A stretch of DNA of 64,000 nucleotides from Lysinibacillus sp. FJAT-14745 (lineage in GTDB: Bacteria > Bacillota > Bacilli > Bacillales_A > Planococcaceae). The stretch is taken from positions 234,421 through 298,420 of the forward strand of contig NZ_LITM01000005.1 of NCBI RefSeq assembly GCF_001275675.1, read 5' to 3'. Position numbers and translations under genes: made by a program. How positions within the stretch are numbered: position 1 is the first letter of the stretch; each line of letters begins with the position of its first letter. The notes below the pieces were generated by a model, which had not been told where the DNA came from, ran no database searches, and saw nothing but the letters and a program-made list of their open reading frames with translations. Shown here one piece after another: positions 10,065 through 19,900 of the stretch.

Positions 10065-10634
10065 TTACTTTACAATTTTAATATCACTATACGGCCAGAA
10101 AATCAGACTTGTATTACCAATAATCTCTTTCTGATCGACGACTCCAATAATACGACTGTCCTTACTGTATCGACGATTATCCCCCATAACGAAAAAACAG
10201 CCTTCTGGAATTACATTATCTTTTAGGTTTACATCAATGTCTTTTAATGTAAAATCCTCGGTTAAAGTACCTTCTGTAATTTTTGATTTGTAAGCATCTA
10301 AATAAGGCTCATCTATCGGTTTACCGTTAATGTATAATTGGTCATTTTTATATTCCAAAGTCTCTCCTGGTAATCCAATAACACGTTTAATATAGTTTTT
10401 CTTCTCAGGAGCATGAAATACAACAATATCAAAACGTTTTGGTTCACCTATTTTATAACCAATTTTATTCACAATCATACGGTCGCCATCTTCAAGGGTT
10501 GGCATCATGGATTGGCCATCTACTGCAATGGGTGTAAATAAAAAATAACGAATAATCGCTGCAATCGCAAATGCAATTAGAAGTGCCTTTGTCCATTCCC
10601 ATAGTTCATTCTTTTCCTTCACTTGTTTTTCCAT
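10065..10634 (-). CDS. lepB: Type I signal peptidase
   Basis: Membrane serine/lysine protease that cleaves signal peptides of secreted proteins. The 189-residue protein has one N-terminal membrane helix (about residues 16-36), the catalytic serine in DGQSMMPTL (Ser42), the general-base lysine in NYIKRVIGLPGE (Lys83) and the FVMGDNRRYSKDSR box. Size and single membrane span match Bacillus SipS-type enzymes. It sits between rplS and rbgA, with its own terminator downstream. Confidence 0.96.
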   Translation of the reverse strand: MEKQVKEKNELWEWTKALLIAFAIAAIIRYFLFTPIAVDGQSMMPTLEDGDRMIVNKIGYKIGEPKRFDIVVFHAPEKKNYIKRVIGLPGETLEYKNDQLYINGKPIDEPYLDAYKSKITEGTLTEDFTLKDIDVNLKDNVIPEGCFFVMGDNRRYSKDSRIIGVVDQKEIIGNTSLIFWPYSDIKIVK

Positions 10635-10691
10635 CGAGATTTGCCCCCTTGTCTATCCTCATTTTAGTTGATAGCCATTTATGATGACAAG

Positions 10692-10723
10692 CAAAAAGAA
10701 AAGGAGCTTGTTACACAAGCCCC
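10692..10723 (-). terminator. Terminator after rplS
   Basis: GGGGCTTGT and ACAAGCTCC pair around a three-base loop. On the minus strand a TTTTCTTTTT tract follows. It lies 17 bases beyond the rplS stop. Confidence 0.85.
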
Positions 10724-10740
10724 TCACTTTTAATTCATAA

Positions 10741-11085
10741 TTATCGAATTTCTTTAATACGAGCAGCTTTACCACGTAGGTTACGTAGGTAGTAAAGTTT
10801 AGCACGACGTACTTTACCACGACGTACAACTTCTAAGTTAGCGATTTTTGGTGTGTGTACAGGGAACGTACGTTCAACACCTACACCGTAAGAAATTTTA
10901 CGAACTGTGAAAGTTTCGCTAATACCGCCACCACGACGTTTAATTACTACACCTTCGTATACTTGGACACGTTCACGAGTACCCTCTACTACTTTCACGT
11001 GTACCTTAACAGTATCACCAGGACGGAAAGTTGGTAGATCAGTGCGAAGCTGAGCTTTTGTAATCTCTGTAATAATGTTTGACAT
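10741..11085 (-). CDS. rplS: 50S ribosomal protein L19
   Basis: Ribosomal protein at the 30S-50S interface. I use the ATG at 11085 ([18 protein letters not shown]), which has AAGGAGAG upstream and gives 114 residues. An in-frame upstream start would translate into the untranslated leader. The family core [20 protein letters not shown] and C-terminal [13 protein letters not shown] are intact. It is the last gene of the rimM-trmD-rplS group. Confidence 0.97.
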   Translation of the reverse strand: MSNIITEITKAQLRTDLPTFRPGDTVKVHVKVVEGTRERVQVYEGVVIKRRGGGISETFTVRKISYGVGVERTFPVHTPKIANLEVVRRGKVRRAKLYYLRNLRGKAARIKEIR

Positions 11086-11097
11086 TGTTTTTCTCTC

Positions 11098-11185
11098 CTT
11101 AGACAGATGCTCTTGCACGCAATCTATGCCACAGCGGAACACCGTAATTCAGTACTTCACATAGAAGTACAGAATAGATGATATC
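11098..11185 (-). promoter_or_regulatory. Candidate L19 leader RNA
   Basis: The untranslated stretch between trmD and rplS contains a perfect hairpin GTACTTC...GAAGTAC (11152-11170). On the minus strand this is followed by the GC-rich stretch ACGGTGTTCCGCTGTGGCAT and then the ribosome site. Firmicutes are known to have an autoregulatory L19 leader at this position. The match to that class is from memory of its general form, not from a covariance search. Confidence 0.45.
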
Positions 11186-11202
11186 ATAAATATAGATAGC
11201 AA

Positions 11203-11943
11203 TCAAGCATCTTTATTATTGTTTTTAAGTTTTTCTACATACATTTTTTGCTTGTCTGTTAATGGATAATTCTCGAATAAATCTGGACGACGCTCGAAAG
11301 TTCTTTTCAGCGATTCTTCCGCACGCCATTGCTCAATCTTTGCGTGATTGCCCGATAGTAAAACATCAGGTACTTTCATTCCGCGAAATTCAGCAGGTCG
11401 TGTATAATGTGGGTGCTCTAGAAGACCTGTTGAGAACGAATCTTGTATGTGGGAATCCGCTTGTCCTAAAACCCCCGGAAGAAGTCGTACAACGCTATCT
11501 ATAACCGTCATAGCCCCTAGTTCACCACCAGTTAATACGAAATCTCCAATTGAAATCTCGTCTGTGACAAGGTGCTGACGGATGCGTTCGTCATAGCCTT
11601 CGTAATGACCACATAAAAACACTAGTTCTTGTTCCTGCGCTAGCTCTTCTGCCTTTTTCTGAGTAAAACGCTCACCTTGTGGACACATCAAAATGATACG
11701 GGGATTTTTCCCTTCAGTAATGGCCTCGACAGCGCTAAACATCGGCTCTGGTTTTAACACCATTCCCGCACCACCACCATACGGATAATCGTCTACTTGA
11801 TTGTGCTTGTTACCCGAATATTCACGAATATCAGTTACTTCTAGCTTTACAGCATCTTTTTCTTGTGCTTTTTTTAATATTGATGCACCAAAGACACCTG
11901 TAAACATATCAGGAAATAAACTTAACACATGAATATTCATCAT
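11203..11943 (-). CDS. trmD: tRNA (guanine37-N1) methyltransferase
   Basis: SPOUT-family enzyme that makes m1G37 in tRNAs with G36, preventing frameshifts. The 246-residue protein shows [30 protein letters not shown], the trefoil-knot segment [16 protein letters not shown] and the catalytic [19 protein letters not shown]. The start overlaps the rimM stop by four bases; the second Met three bases in is an equally good start. Conserved rimM-trmD-rplS order. Confidence 0.97.
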   Translation of the reverse strand: MMNIHVLSLFPDMFTGVFGASILKKAQEKDAVKLEVTDIREYSGNKHNQVDDYPYGGGAGMVLKPEPMFSAVEAITEGKNPRIILMCPQGERFTQKKAEELAQEQELVFLCGHYEGYDERIRQHLVTDEISIGDFVLTGGELGAMTVIDSVVRLLPGVLGQADSHIQDSFSTGLLEHPHYTRPAEFRGMKVPDVLLSGNHAKIEQWRAEESLKRTFERRPDLFENYPLTDKQKMYVEKLKNNNKDA

Positions 11944-12455
11944 AGCAGGCCTTCCATTACGTATATCACAATTTTCTTCTCATCAATATTAATTTCCTTA
12001 ACGATGTCTTCGATATACGGGATGTAATGTTCTTTTTTAGCGCCTTTGACTACCCACACATCATTTGCACCTGTTTGAAGAATATCTGTTACTGCTCCGA
12101 TTGTTTCGCCTTCTTCAGAAACAACTGAACAGCCAATTATATCATGGAAGTAATATTCATTTTCCTCTAATAAATCATCTGACATTTGATCCTTCGTAAT
12201 TTTGAGCATACCTTCTTTGAAAGGCTCCACAAAATTGATGTTATACATTCCTTCAAAAGTTAATAAAATAAAGTTTTTATGACGACGCATCGATTCAATT
12301 GTTACCCATGTTGGCTTTTTATCGTCTTTTTTAAACGCTGCAAGCTTATTTCCTACTGCGAAGCGCTCTTCCTCAAAATCTGTTGTTGATAATATACGTA
12401 CCTCACCACGAATACCATGCGTATTGACAATCCGACCTACATTAAACCATTCCAT
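11940..12455 (-). CDS. rimM: 16S rRNA processing protein RimM
   Basis: Assembly factor for the 30S head. The 171-residue protein has the N-terminal domain ([18 protein letters not shown]) and a C-terminal PRC barrel ([32 protein letters not shown]). It is translationally coupled to trmD. In B. subtilis ylqD lies directly upstream; here that space is a gene-free gap. Confidence 0.96.
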   Translation of the reverse strand: MEWFNVGRIVNTHGIRGEVRILSTTDFEEERFAVGNKLAAFKKDDKKPTWVTIESMRRHKNFILLTFEGMYNINFVEPFKEGMLKITKDQMSDDLLEENEYYFHDIIGCSVVSEEGETIGAVTDILQTGANDVWVVKGAKKEHYIPYIEDIVKEINIDEKKIVIYVMEGLL

Positions 12456-12803
12456 TCAAATCTCACCTCATATAAAAAATGCTAAACAAACTCATCCCGT
12501 CAAGCTACTTGCTAACTAGATCAAAAAGTATTCTTTCACCTTTCACCTACAAAAGCAGTTTAACTTTCGGTGGACGGTGTTATAGCTTAGACGTTGACCA
12601 GTCTTCCTCAATGTCATTATGTTCAATTACCTCTCAATATAATTATGATAATGAAAAAAGGAAGGAACCGGTAAGCTCCTTCCTTTTAGTCCAGATTTTA
12701 CGCTTTACCTCAGAGCCACTTTGAATTCCTAAGCGCATGTAAACATACCGATCAGGACTCTCCAGCGCTTGTTGCATGTAAAAGAGCGTGAAAATCTTTT
12801 CTA
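12456..12803. other. Gene-free gap replacing ylqD; khpA terminator inside
   Basis: No supported gene on either strand, and no ylqD-like product. At 12653-12687 the stem AAAAGGAAGGA / TCCTTCCTTTT is followed on the minus strand by a T-run, a terminator for the rpsP-khpA unit. An 81-codon plus-strand frame covers it but has no ribosome site and reads through the terminator stem. Confidence 0.75.
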
Positions 12804-13037
12804 TCAATCCAATATATCGACGTAGGTCTTTTTTTGATGGTGACTACCCGCCGCTGAATAAACAATTGTACGAATCGCTTTCGCTACTCGCCCTTGCTTG
12901 CCTATGACTTTCCCTCGATCCTCTGGATGAACAAAAAGTTTATAAACAATTCGATTTGCATTTTCATCCGTCTCTATACGAACTTCTTCTGGATAATCGA
13001 CTAACGGTAAAACGATTGCTTCAATCAGCTGCTTCAA
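12804..13037 (-). CDS. khpA: KH-domain RNA-binding protein KhpA (YlqC)
   Basis: Small single-KH protein of 77 residues that binds RNA, usually with KhpB/Jag. The KH GxxG loop is in GKVIGKQGRVAKAIRT. Fifteen bases downstream of rpsP on the same strand, as in most Firmicutes. Role in cell size and envelope control is known from streptococci; here it is inferred by family only. Confidence 0.93.
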   Translation of the reverse strand: MKQLIEAIVLPLVDYPEEVRIETDENANRIVYKLFVHPEDRGKVIGKQGRVAKAIRTIVYSAAGSHHQKKTYVDILD

Positions 13038-13052
13038 AGACGTCGCCCCCGA

Positions 13053-13325
13053 TTATTTACTGAATTTTTGGTTATGGAATTTTTCCATGATACCTTGTTC
13101 TGAGAACAAGTTACGCACTGTATCTGATGGTTTTGCACCGTCAGTTAACCATTTAAGAGCTTTCTCTTCATCGATGTTTACAGTAGCTGGTTGAGTAAGT
13201 GGGTTGTAAGTACCAACTGTTTCGATTGAACGACCGTCACGTGGTGAACGAGCGTCTGCAACTACGATACGATAGAAAGGAGATTTTTTAGCTCCCATAC
13301 GTTTTAAGCGAATTTTAACTGCCAT
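13053..13325 (-). CDS. rpsP: 30S ribosomal protein S16
   Basis: The 90-residue S16 begins [20 protein letters not shown], the family signature, and continues with [10 protein letters not shown] and VGTYNPL. Normal length. It lies between ffh and khpA; the 94-base gap after ffh and the good GGAGGTG ribosome site allow a separate promoter. Confidence 0.98.
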   Translation of the reverse strand: MAVKIRLKRMGAKKSPFYRIVVADARSPRDGRSIETVGTYNPLTQPATVNIDEEKALKWLTDGAKPSDTVRNLFSEQGIMEKFHNQKFSK

Positions 13326-13419
13326 TTTAATAGCACCTCCGAATAAGTTTCACACAAGATAGTATATTATCAATGTTTAGGTTGTTTGTAAAGTGTTTTT
13401 TCTTAACACCTATAAATTA

Positions 13420-14778
13420 TTATTTAAACAATGAATCGAAGCCTGGTAGTTTCATCTTTTTCTTGCCTTTGCCACTTGCCATGCCCGTCATTTGCTTCAT
13501 CATTTTTTTCATTTCCTCAAATTGCTTTAATAGTCGATTTACCTCTTGAATTGATGTCCCAGAACCCTTTGCTATGCGCTTTTTACGGCTACCGTTAATA
13601 ATTTCTGGACTCGTTTTTTCAGCAGGTGTCATCGAATAAATAATCGCCTCTACACGTCCCATTTGCTTATCATCCACTTTAACATTGTCTAAGCCTTTGA
13701 TTTTGCCGGCACCTGGTAACATTTTTAAAATTTCATCAAGAGGACCCATTTTCTTCACTTGTTGCAATTGTTCAACAAAATCATCAAACGTAAAGGTCTG
13801 GGTTTTAAATTTTTCCTCTAGTTCTTTAGCCTTAGCTTCGTCAACATTTGCCTGAGCCTTTTCAATAAGTGATAAAACGTCACCCATTCCTAATATACGA
13901 GAAGCCATACGCTCTGGATGGAAAGGTTCCAGTGCATCCATCTTCTCACCCATACCAACAAACTTAATAGGCTTCTGTGTAACGGAACGAATTGATAGCG
14001 CCGCACCACCACGTGTATCTCCATCAAGCTTTGTTAAAACAACTCCGGTAATACCGACTGCTTCATTAAAACTTTCTGCCACGTTGACAGCATCCTGACC
14101 CGTCATAGCATCTACAACTAGGAATACTTCATCCGGCTCTTTTAACGCACGAATATCTTTTAATTCTTGCATTAAATCTTCATCGATATGCAAACGACCT
14201 GCTGTATCGATAATAACGACATCATGATGTTCTTCTTTTGCCAATTCAATTGCTTGACGTGCAATTTCTACTGGAGATACATCGGTTCCTAACGCAAAAA
14301 CAGGTAGGGATAACTGCTTTCCTAATGTTTGTAACTGCTGAACAGCCGCTGGACGATAAACGTCTGCAGCAACTAGTAATGGCTTACGATTATATTTTTT
14401 ACGTAACACATTTGCCAATTTACCCGTAGTTGTCGTTTTACCTGCACCTTGTAAGCCGACCATCATAATAACAGTTGGTGGCTTTGTATTAAATTTAATT
14501 GGGCTTTGCTCGCCACCCATTAATTCTGTCAATTCTTCTTGTACGATTTTAATAACTTGCTGACCTGGTGTTAAGCTTTGCATAACATCTACACCGACAG
14601 CACGTTCACTGACCTTTTTAACGAATTCTTTGACTACTTTTAAGTTAACATCCGCCTCGATTAAAGCAAATCGGACTTCTCGCATCATTTCTTTAACGTC
14701 TTGTTCCGATACTTTACCTTTACCTTTAATCTTTTGGATCGTTCCTTGGAGTCGTTCCGCTAATCCTTCAAAAGCCAT
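13420..14778 (-). CDS. ffh: Signal recognition particle protein Ffh (SRP54)
   Basis: GTPase of the signal recognition particle; binds nascent membrane-protein signals and the SRP RNA. The N domain covers about residues 1-95 and the G domain about 96-295, with P-loop GLQGAGKTTTTGK (108-120), DTAGRL and TKLDGD. The Met-rich M domain ends KKMMKQMTGMASGKGKKK. Length 452 is typical. ylxM lies 12 bases upstream. Confidence 0.98.
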   Translation of the reverse strand: MAFEGLAERLQGTIQKIKGKGKVSEQDVKEMMREVRFALIEADVNLKVVKEFVKKVSERAVGVDVMQSLTPGQQVIKIVQEELTELMGGEQSPIKFNTKPPTVIMMVGLQGAGKTTTTGKLANVLRKKYNRKPLLVAADVYRPAAVQQLQTLGKQLSLPVFALGTDVSPVEIARQAIELAKEEHHDVVIIDTAGRLHIDEDLMQELKDIRALKEPDEVFLVVDAMTGQDAVNVAESFNEAVGITGVVLTKLDGDTRGGAALSIRSVTQKPIKFVGMGEKMDALEPFHPERMASRILGMGDVLSLIEKAQANVDEAKAKELEEKFKTQTFTFDDFVEQLQQVKKMGPLDEILKMLPGAGKIKGLDNVKVDDKQMGRVEAIIYSMTPAEKTSPEIINGSRKKRIAKGSGTSIQEVNRLLKQFEEMKKMMKQMTGMASGKGKKKMKLPGFDSLFK

Positions 14779-14790
14779 TGCTTTCGCCTC

Positions 14791-15126
14791 CTAATCCCAT
14801 TCTTTCAACTGTTCTATAAGCGTTAGCTGCTCTTCAACTGTCATACTTTGTTCTGTCATCCCTGCTGTTAGCTGCGCAAGCATTTGTGTACGTTGTTGAA
14901 ATTTTTCAAGTAAACATAGTTTTTCTTCATATTCTTCAAGCATCGCTTCTGTTCGACGAATATTATCATAAACAGCTTGGCGTGAAACCCCATACGATTC
15001 AGCGATTTCTCCAAGTGAGTGATCATCTAAATAATAGAGCTCCATATAACTTCTTTGCTTATCTGTTAATAATGCTTGATAAAAGTCGAAGAGAAAGTTC
15101 ATGCGTGTTGTTTTTTCAAGTAGCAT
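14791..15126 (-). CDS. ylxM: YlxM helix-turn-helix protein, SRP-associated
   Basis: A 111-residue UPF0122 protein with a sigma-factor-like helix-turn-helix ([19 protein letters not shown], then [16 protein letters not shown]). The family is known to bind the SRP and modulate its GTPases in streptococci. It precedes ffh by 12 bases, consistent with that role. Upstream lies repeat copy 3, then ftsY. Confidence 0.93.
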   Translation of the reverse strand: MLLEKTTRMNFLFDFYQALLTDKQRSYMELYYLDDHSLGEIAESYGVSRQAVYDNIRRTEAMLEEYEEKLCLLEKFQQRTQMLAQLTAGMTEQSMTVEEQLTLIEQLKEWD

Positions 15127-15334
15127 CGAATGTTTCTCCTCCCGTTATTAGTCATTTGTATCATAACGAAAAGCGCCCGTCTGTGTCAAGGTAATCTCCT
15201 TGTCTAAAAGCTTTAATTAACTGCTTTTTAGGCGTTTTTCACCTATAGCTAGTATTTCCCTTTTAAACAATGCGATTCACCTGCACAGACGAGCGCAATT
15301 ACAAATTTACTTACTCAAATATTAATCCTCGGAC

Positions 15335-15692
15335 CATCACCAAAACGTGTGGTTGATTTCCGTTCCGACTGAGCGCTTTGTTGCTGACGCTTCGCTTTCG
15401 CACAGAGCAAAGCTTCCTGGGGGCGTCCGATGAGCCGCTTGGGCCTACACGATGTAGGTCACGAAGGCGTTATCACAGGACGTGATGCGCTTAGCCTTCG
15501 TTCCTCTACTTGCTCGCTCCAGGGTCTCAGGCCAACAGGATGTTGGTCACGAAGGCGTTATCACAGGATGTGATGGTTTTAGCCTTCGTTCCTCTATCGC
15601 TAATCCCCAAGGAGTCGCCCAGCCTCCACTCCAATCAACTTATTTACATAGTATACGTTTTAACAAAAGTCATCTACAACTCTTGATGATGA
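15335..15692. repeat. Mosaic intergenic repeat, copy 3 (long form)
   Basis: Fills most of the ylxM-ftsY gap. Modules in order are: CATCACC end; GTTGATTTCCGTTCCGACTG; TGCTGACGCTTCGCTTTCGC; GGGGCGTCCGATGAGCCGCT; two tandem versions of CACGAAGGCGTTATCACAGG hairpins; CCCCAAGGAGTCGCCCAGCC; and an end CATCTACAACTCTTGATGAT. The duplicated hairpin module shows internal expansion. It ends three bases from the ftsY stop. Confidence 0.88.
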
Positions 15693-15694
15693 AC

Positions 15695-16936
15695 CTAGTC
15701 CTCATTATTTTGTAATTCTTTATCTAAACCATCAGCAAATAAGCCATACACATAGCGCTCTGCATCAAATGGCTGTAAATCATCCATTTTTTCACCAAGA
15801 CCAACAAACTTTACAGGAATGTGTAATTTATTACGAATAGCAAGAACAATACCACCTTTTGCAGTGCCGTCAAGCTTTGTTAAAACGATCCCAGTTACAT
15901 TTGTAGCTTCCTTAAATGTTTGTGCTTGAACAAGTGCATTTTGACCTGTTGTTGCATCTAAAGCTAATAGTACTTCATGCGGAGCATTCGGTACCTCTCG
16001 AGAGATTACTCGATGAACTTTTTCAAGCTCATTCATTAAGTTTACTTTGTTTTGTAGGCGCCCTGCTGTATCACAAATTAACACATCTGCATTACGGTTT
16101 TTCGCCGCACGAATTGCATCATACATAACTGCCGCTGGATCTGAGCCTTCCGATTGTTTAATCACTTCACAGCCTACGCGGTCTCCCCAAACTTGTAATT
16201 GATCGATGGCACCAGCACGGAAAGTATCACCTGCCGCTAAAACAACCGTTTTACCTTGTGATTTTAAACGATGGGCAAGTTTACCGATTGTTGTCGTTTT
16301 CCCAACACCGTTTACCCCGACGAATAAAATGACAGTAAGTTCACCTTTAGGTTGCATATTAAGCTCGATTAAATCCGTTTCTCCTTGCTCATAAATTTCC
16401 ACAAGTTTTTCAGAAATAAGCGCTTGAATACCGTTTGTATCTTTGATATTTTTACGCTGAACCTCGAAGCGTAATTTATCCATTAGCTCCATTACTGTTT
16501 CAAAGCCAACATCCGCCTGTAATAATAAGTCTTCTAATTCTTCAAAGAAATCTTCGTCCACTTTTCGATAACGCGCAACTAAGTCGTTTACTTTAGAAGT
16601 AAATGAATTACGCGTTTTTTCAAGTCCAGCCTTGAACTTTTGTGTAATAGACCATGCAGAAGGTTTTTTCTCCTCTACAGGTTCTTCCACTATTGCGACC
16701 TCTTGTACTTCTTGTTGCTCTTGATCTTCTATTGCTACAGGAAGTTCTGTTTCAATTGAGCTTTCCGTGACAGAAACTTCCTCAACTTTTTCAATTTCAT
16801 CTACAGTTGCTTCAATTCGAGCAGGCTCTGTTGCTTCGTCTTGCTTCTGTTCAGCAGCTTCTTCTTCATTGATCGCTGCTACTTTTTCTTCCTCATTGCC
16901 CATCAATTTATCTTTTAAACGTTTAAAAAAACTCAT
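15695..16936 (-). CDS. ftsY: SRP receptor FtsY
   Basis: Membrane-associated GTPase that receives SRP-ribosome complexes. An acidic, Glu-rich N-terminal A region (about residues 15-95) precedes the NG domain. Motifs are P-loop [30 protein letters not shown] and [10 protein letters not shown]. Length 413 is longer than B. subtilis (329) because of the acidic extension. The start overlaps the smc end by four bases, so the rnc-smc-ftsY unit is translationally coupled. Confidence 0.97.
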   Translation of the reverse strand: MSFFKRLKDKLMGNEEEKVAAINEEEAAEQKQDEATEPARIEATVDEIEKVEEVSVTESSIETELPVAIEDQEQQEVQEVAIVEEPVEEKKPSAWSITQKFKAGLEKTRNSFTSKVNDLVARYRKVDEDFFEELEDLLLQADVGFETVMELMDKLRFEVQRKNIKDTNGIQALISEKLVEIYEQGETDLIELNMQPKGELTVILFVGVNGVGKTTTIGKLAHRLKSQGKTVVLAAGDTFRAGAIDQLQVWGDRVGCEVIKQSEGSDPAAVMYDAIRAAKNRNADVLICDTAGRLQNKVNLMNELEKVHRVISREVPNAPHEVLLALDATTGQNALVQAQTFKEATNVTGIVLTKLDGTAKGGIVLAIRNKLHIPVKFVGLGEKMDDLQPFDAERYVYGLFADGLDKELQNNED

Positions 16937-19900
16937 GCTTGTTCGCTCCTTTGCTCCGCAAGTACGGGTTCATCTTCTAATTTTACTGATACAAGTTTAG
17001 ATACGCCAGATTCCTGCATTGTAATACCATACAACACATCCGCTCCCTCCATCGTTCCTTTACGATGTGTGATCACAATAAATTGCGTGTCACGGCTAAA
17101 TTTCTTCAAATATTGGCTATAACGAACAACATTTGCCTCGTCTAAAGCCGCCTCTACCTCATCGAGAATACAAAATGGTACAGGTCGAATATTTAGGATG
17201 GAGAATAATAAAGCGATTGCAGTTAGTGCACGTTCACCACCTGAAAGCAAGCTTAGATTTTGTAATTTTTTACCTGGTGGTTGTGCTACAATTTCTATAC
17301 CTGTTTCTAGCAGGTTTTGAGGATCTAATAACACTAAATCTGCCTGTCCCCCACCAAACAATTCACGGAATACACGTTTAAATTGCTCTCGAATGGCATA
17401 GAAGGTTTCGCTAAATCGCAGCGTCATTTCTTCATCCATTTCTTTAATAGCCTCATGTAATGTTTCCTGAGCAGCAAGTAAATCCTCACGTTGCTCTGTT
17501 AAAAATGAATGGCGTTCAAGTACCCGATCGTATTCCTCAATGGCACTCAAATTAACAGGACCTAACTCTTCTATAGATTTCTTCAGTAATTTCACTCGAC
17601 GTCGCATATGCTCTTCATCTTCAATTGCAAGGGCAAGCTCCTCAGCTTCCTCAAATGTTAGCTGATAGTTTTCTTCTAGCTGTTCATTGAAATTATTGAT
17701 TTCAAATTCTACACGACTTCGCTTCAATTCATTTGCACGTATCGCTTCAAGGTAGCCTTTATGTGTACGTTGCAATTCCTTCAGCTGTTCTTCTAAAGTA
17801 GTAAGCTCTTGTTGTTGTGCTATTTTTCCATCTTTTTTCTGTGAAATCGTGTCTTGTAGCGAATCTCTTCTCGCCTTCCACGTAGCAACCTGCTCAGCCA
17901 CTTCTTCATCGCTTAAAAGTTTTGTCGATTCATCCGATTGGAGCCAGATTATTTCCTGAGAAATATTATCGACTTTTTGACGAGCTTTGTTTAATTGTAG
18001 GGCTAACTCTGCTGTAGCAATTTGTACTTGTGACATTTGCTCCTGCATTACCGCTAACTGCGAACGTTTTTCTGCTGACTGCTCACGAAGTACGTCTTTC
18101 TCCGATTCACTTTGTAGCTTCACCTTACTTAATTGTTCCACTGTTTCATTGATCTCTAACAGTTCTTTTGCTAATGCCGTTAATCGCTCCGTAGCCGTTT
18201 CCTTTTGAGTTAACAATGCTTCTTCGCGTGTTTTTACATCTTGTGTTTCATTAGAAGCAAAAGATACTCGTGCAGATAAGCTTTTCTCGCCAACCTCTAG
18301 CTCACGTATACGACTCGCCTGTTGCATTTCATCTTGTCGTAGTTGCTCACCGTCAAGCTTCAATTGATCTACTTTGTCTCGCAATGTTGCAAGCTTCTCT
18401 TTTTCAGTTGAGACAGCCTGTTCAGCACTATAAATAGACGCTTCTAACGATTCTAGCTTTACTATTAAATCATCTAATTCCGCTTTTCTTGTAAAGAGTG
18501 AAGATTGTTGTTTCATTGCACCACCAGTTAATGAACCGCCTGCATTGACGATATCACCTTCAAGTGTTACAACACGATATCTAAACCCACATAATCGGGC
18601 AATTTGACTTGCACCTTCTAAACTTGATGCAACGATGACATTGCCAAGAAGGTTCTCGACAATTGTGCGGTTGTCTTCATCGAACGTTACAAGTGCATCA
18701 GCCATTTTGACAAATGCCGGGTGCTCAGTAGCTAGCTGAATCGTAGATAGATGAATTTTCCGTGACTTAATAACTGTTTTAGGTAAAAATGTTGCCCGTC
18801 CAGCTCTCTTTTGTTTTAACCACTGAATTGCCTGTTGAGCATATCGCTCATCAGTTGTCACTATATGCTGAGAGGCTGCCCCTAATGCTGTTTCGATAGC
18901 CTGAGAATATTTCCCATCCACTTGAATTAACTCAGCAACGGCTCCTTCAATCCCAGCTAATTCACCTTTATCACGTGCTAATAATACTTCTTTTACTCCA
19001 TGGAAAAAGCCTGAGAAATCCGCTTCAAGCTCAGCTAGCGTATCTTTTCTAGCCTTTAGTTGCTGCTGATGCTGATAAGCTTTATAAAGCATATCTTGCT
19101 TTTCATTAAACGATGTATTGACGTTCTTCAACTGTATTTGCAATGCTTCATATTGCTCAAGTTTTCCCTGCAATTCGTTAGAAGTTGTAGTATGAGCAAC
19201 AACTAGCTTCTCTTTTTCAGCTAGAATTTGCGCAAGCTCTTGCCCGATTTCATCAGTTTGATCTGACATTCTTGTCGCCATCGCTTTTTGCTGCGCTAAC
19301 TGTTGTTCAATATTTTTCAATTCATTTTTAACTGTTGCTTCTTCGTTTAAGGAGTCGATATATCGGTTTTTTGATTCTTCAATTTCTTGAGCAATTTCAG
19401 AAACTGAGCGATTTAAAGATTGTTCTAATTGTTTAATGCTTTGTTTCAGCTCTGATACTTCTTGCTGTTTTTCAGTGAACAATTCTTTTTTCTCTTGCTC
19501 TTGAGCTATAAGAGCCTCAACCTCACCTTTTGCTTCTTGTAATGCCGTATTCAATTGAAGTAGTTGATTAGAAGCATTTTGTCGCTTTTCAGCCATTAAC
19601 GCTTTACGACCATCCCAACGCTCTACCTCCATCGTTGCATTAACAAACTCAGCCTGAGTCGTATCTAAAAAGTCATCTAGCTCTTTTAAAAGCTTCCGAA
19701 TACTTGCAGTTTGCTGTTCTATCGAAGAAATATGATGAGCTTGTTTTTGCTCCGTTTCATATAGCTCCGTATACTCAGCTTTCAGAGCATGCAAAGATTG
19801 TGCACAATTTTTTAAATCGTGCACAAGGATAGCGATATCAAAATCCTTTAACTCTGTTGACATTTGCACATAATCTCTTGCACTTGATGCCTGAATTTCT

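Noticed and set aside
12479-12724. 81-codon plus-strand frame between rimM and khpA
   Set aside because: No ribosome site, covers a terminator stem, no family features.
15335-15692. CRISPR array or IS element
   Set aside because: Modules are not regularly spaced repeats with unique spacers, and no transposase gene is present.
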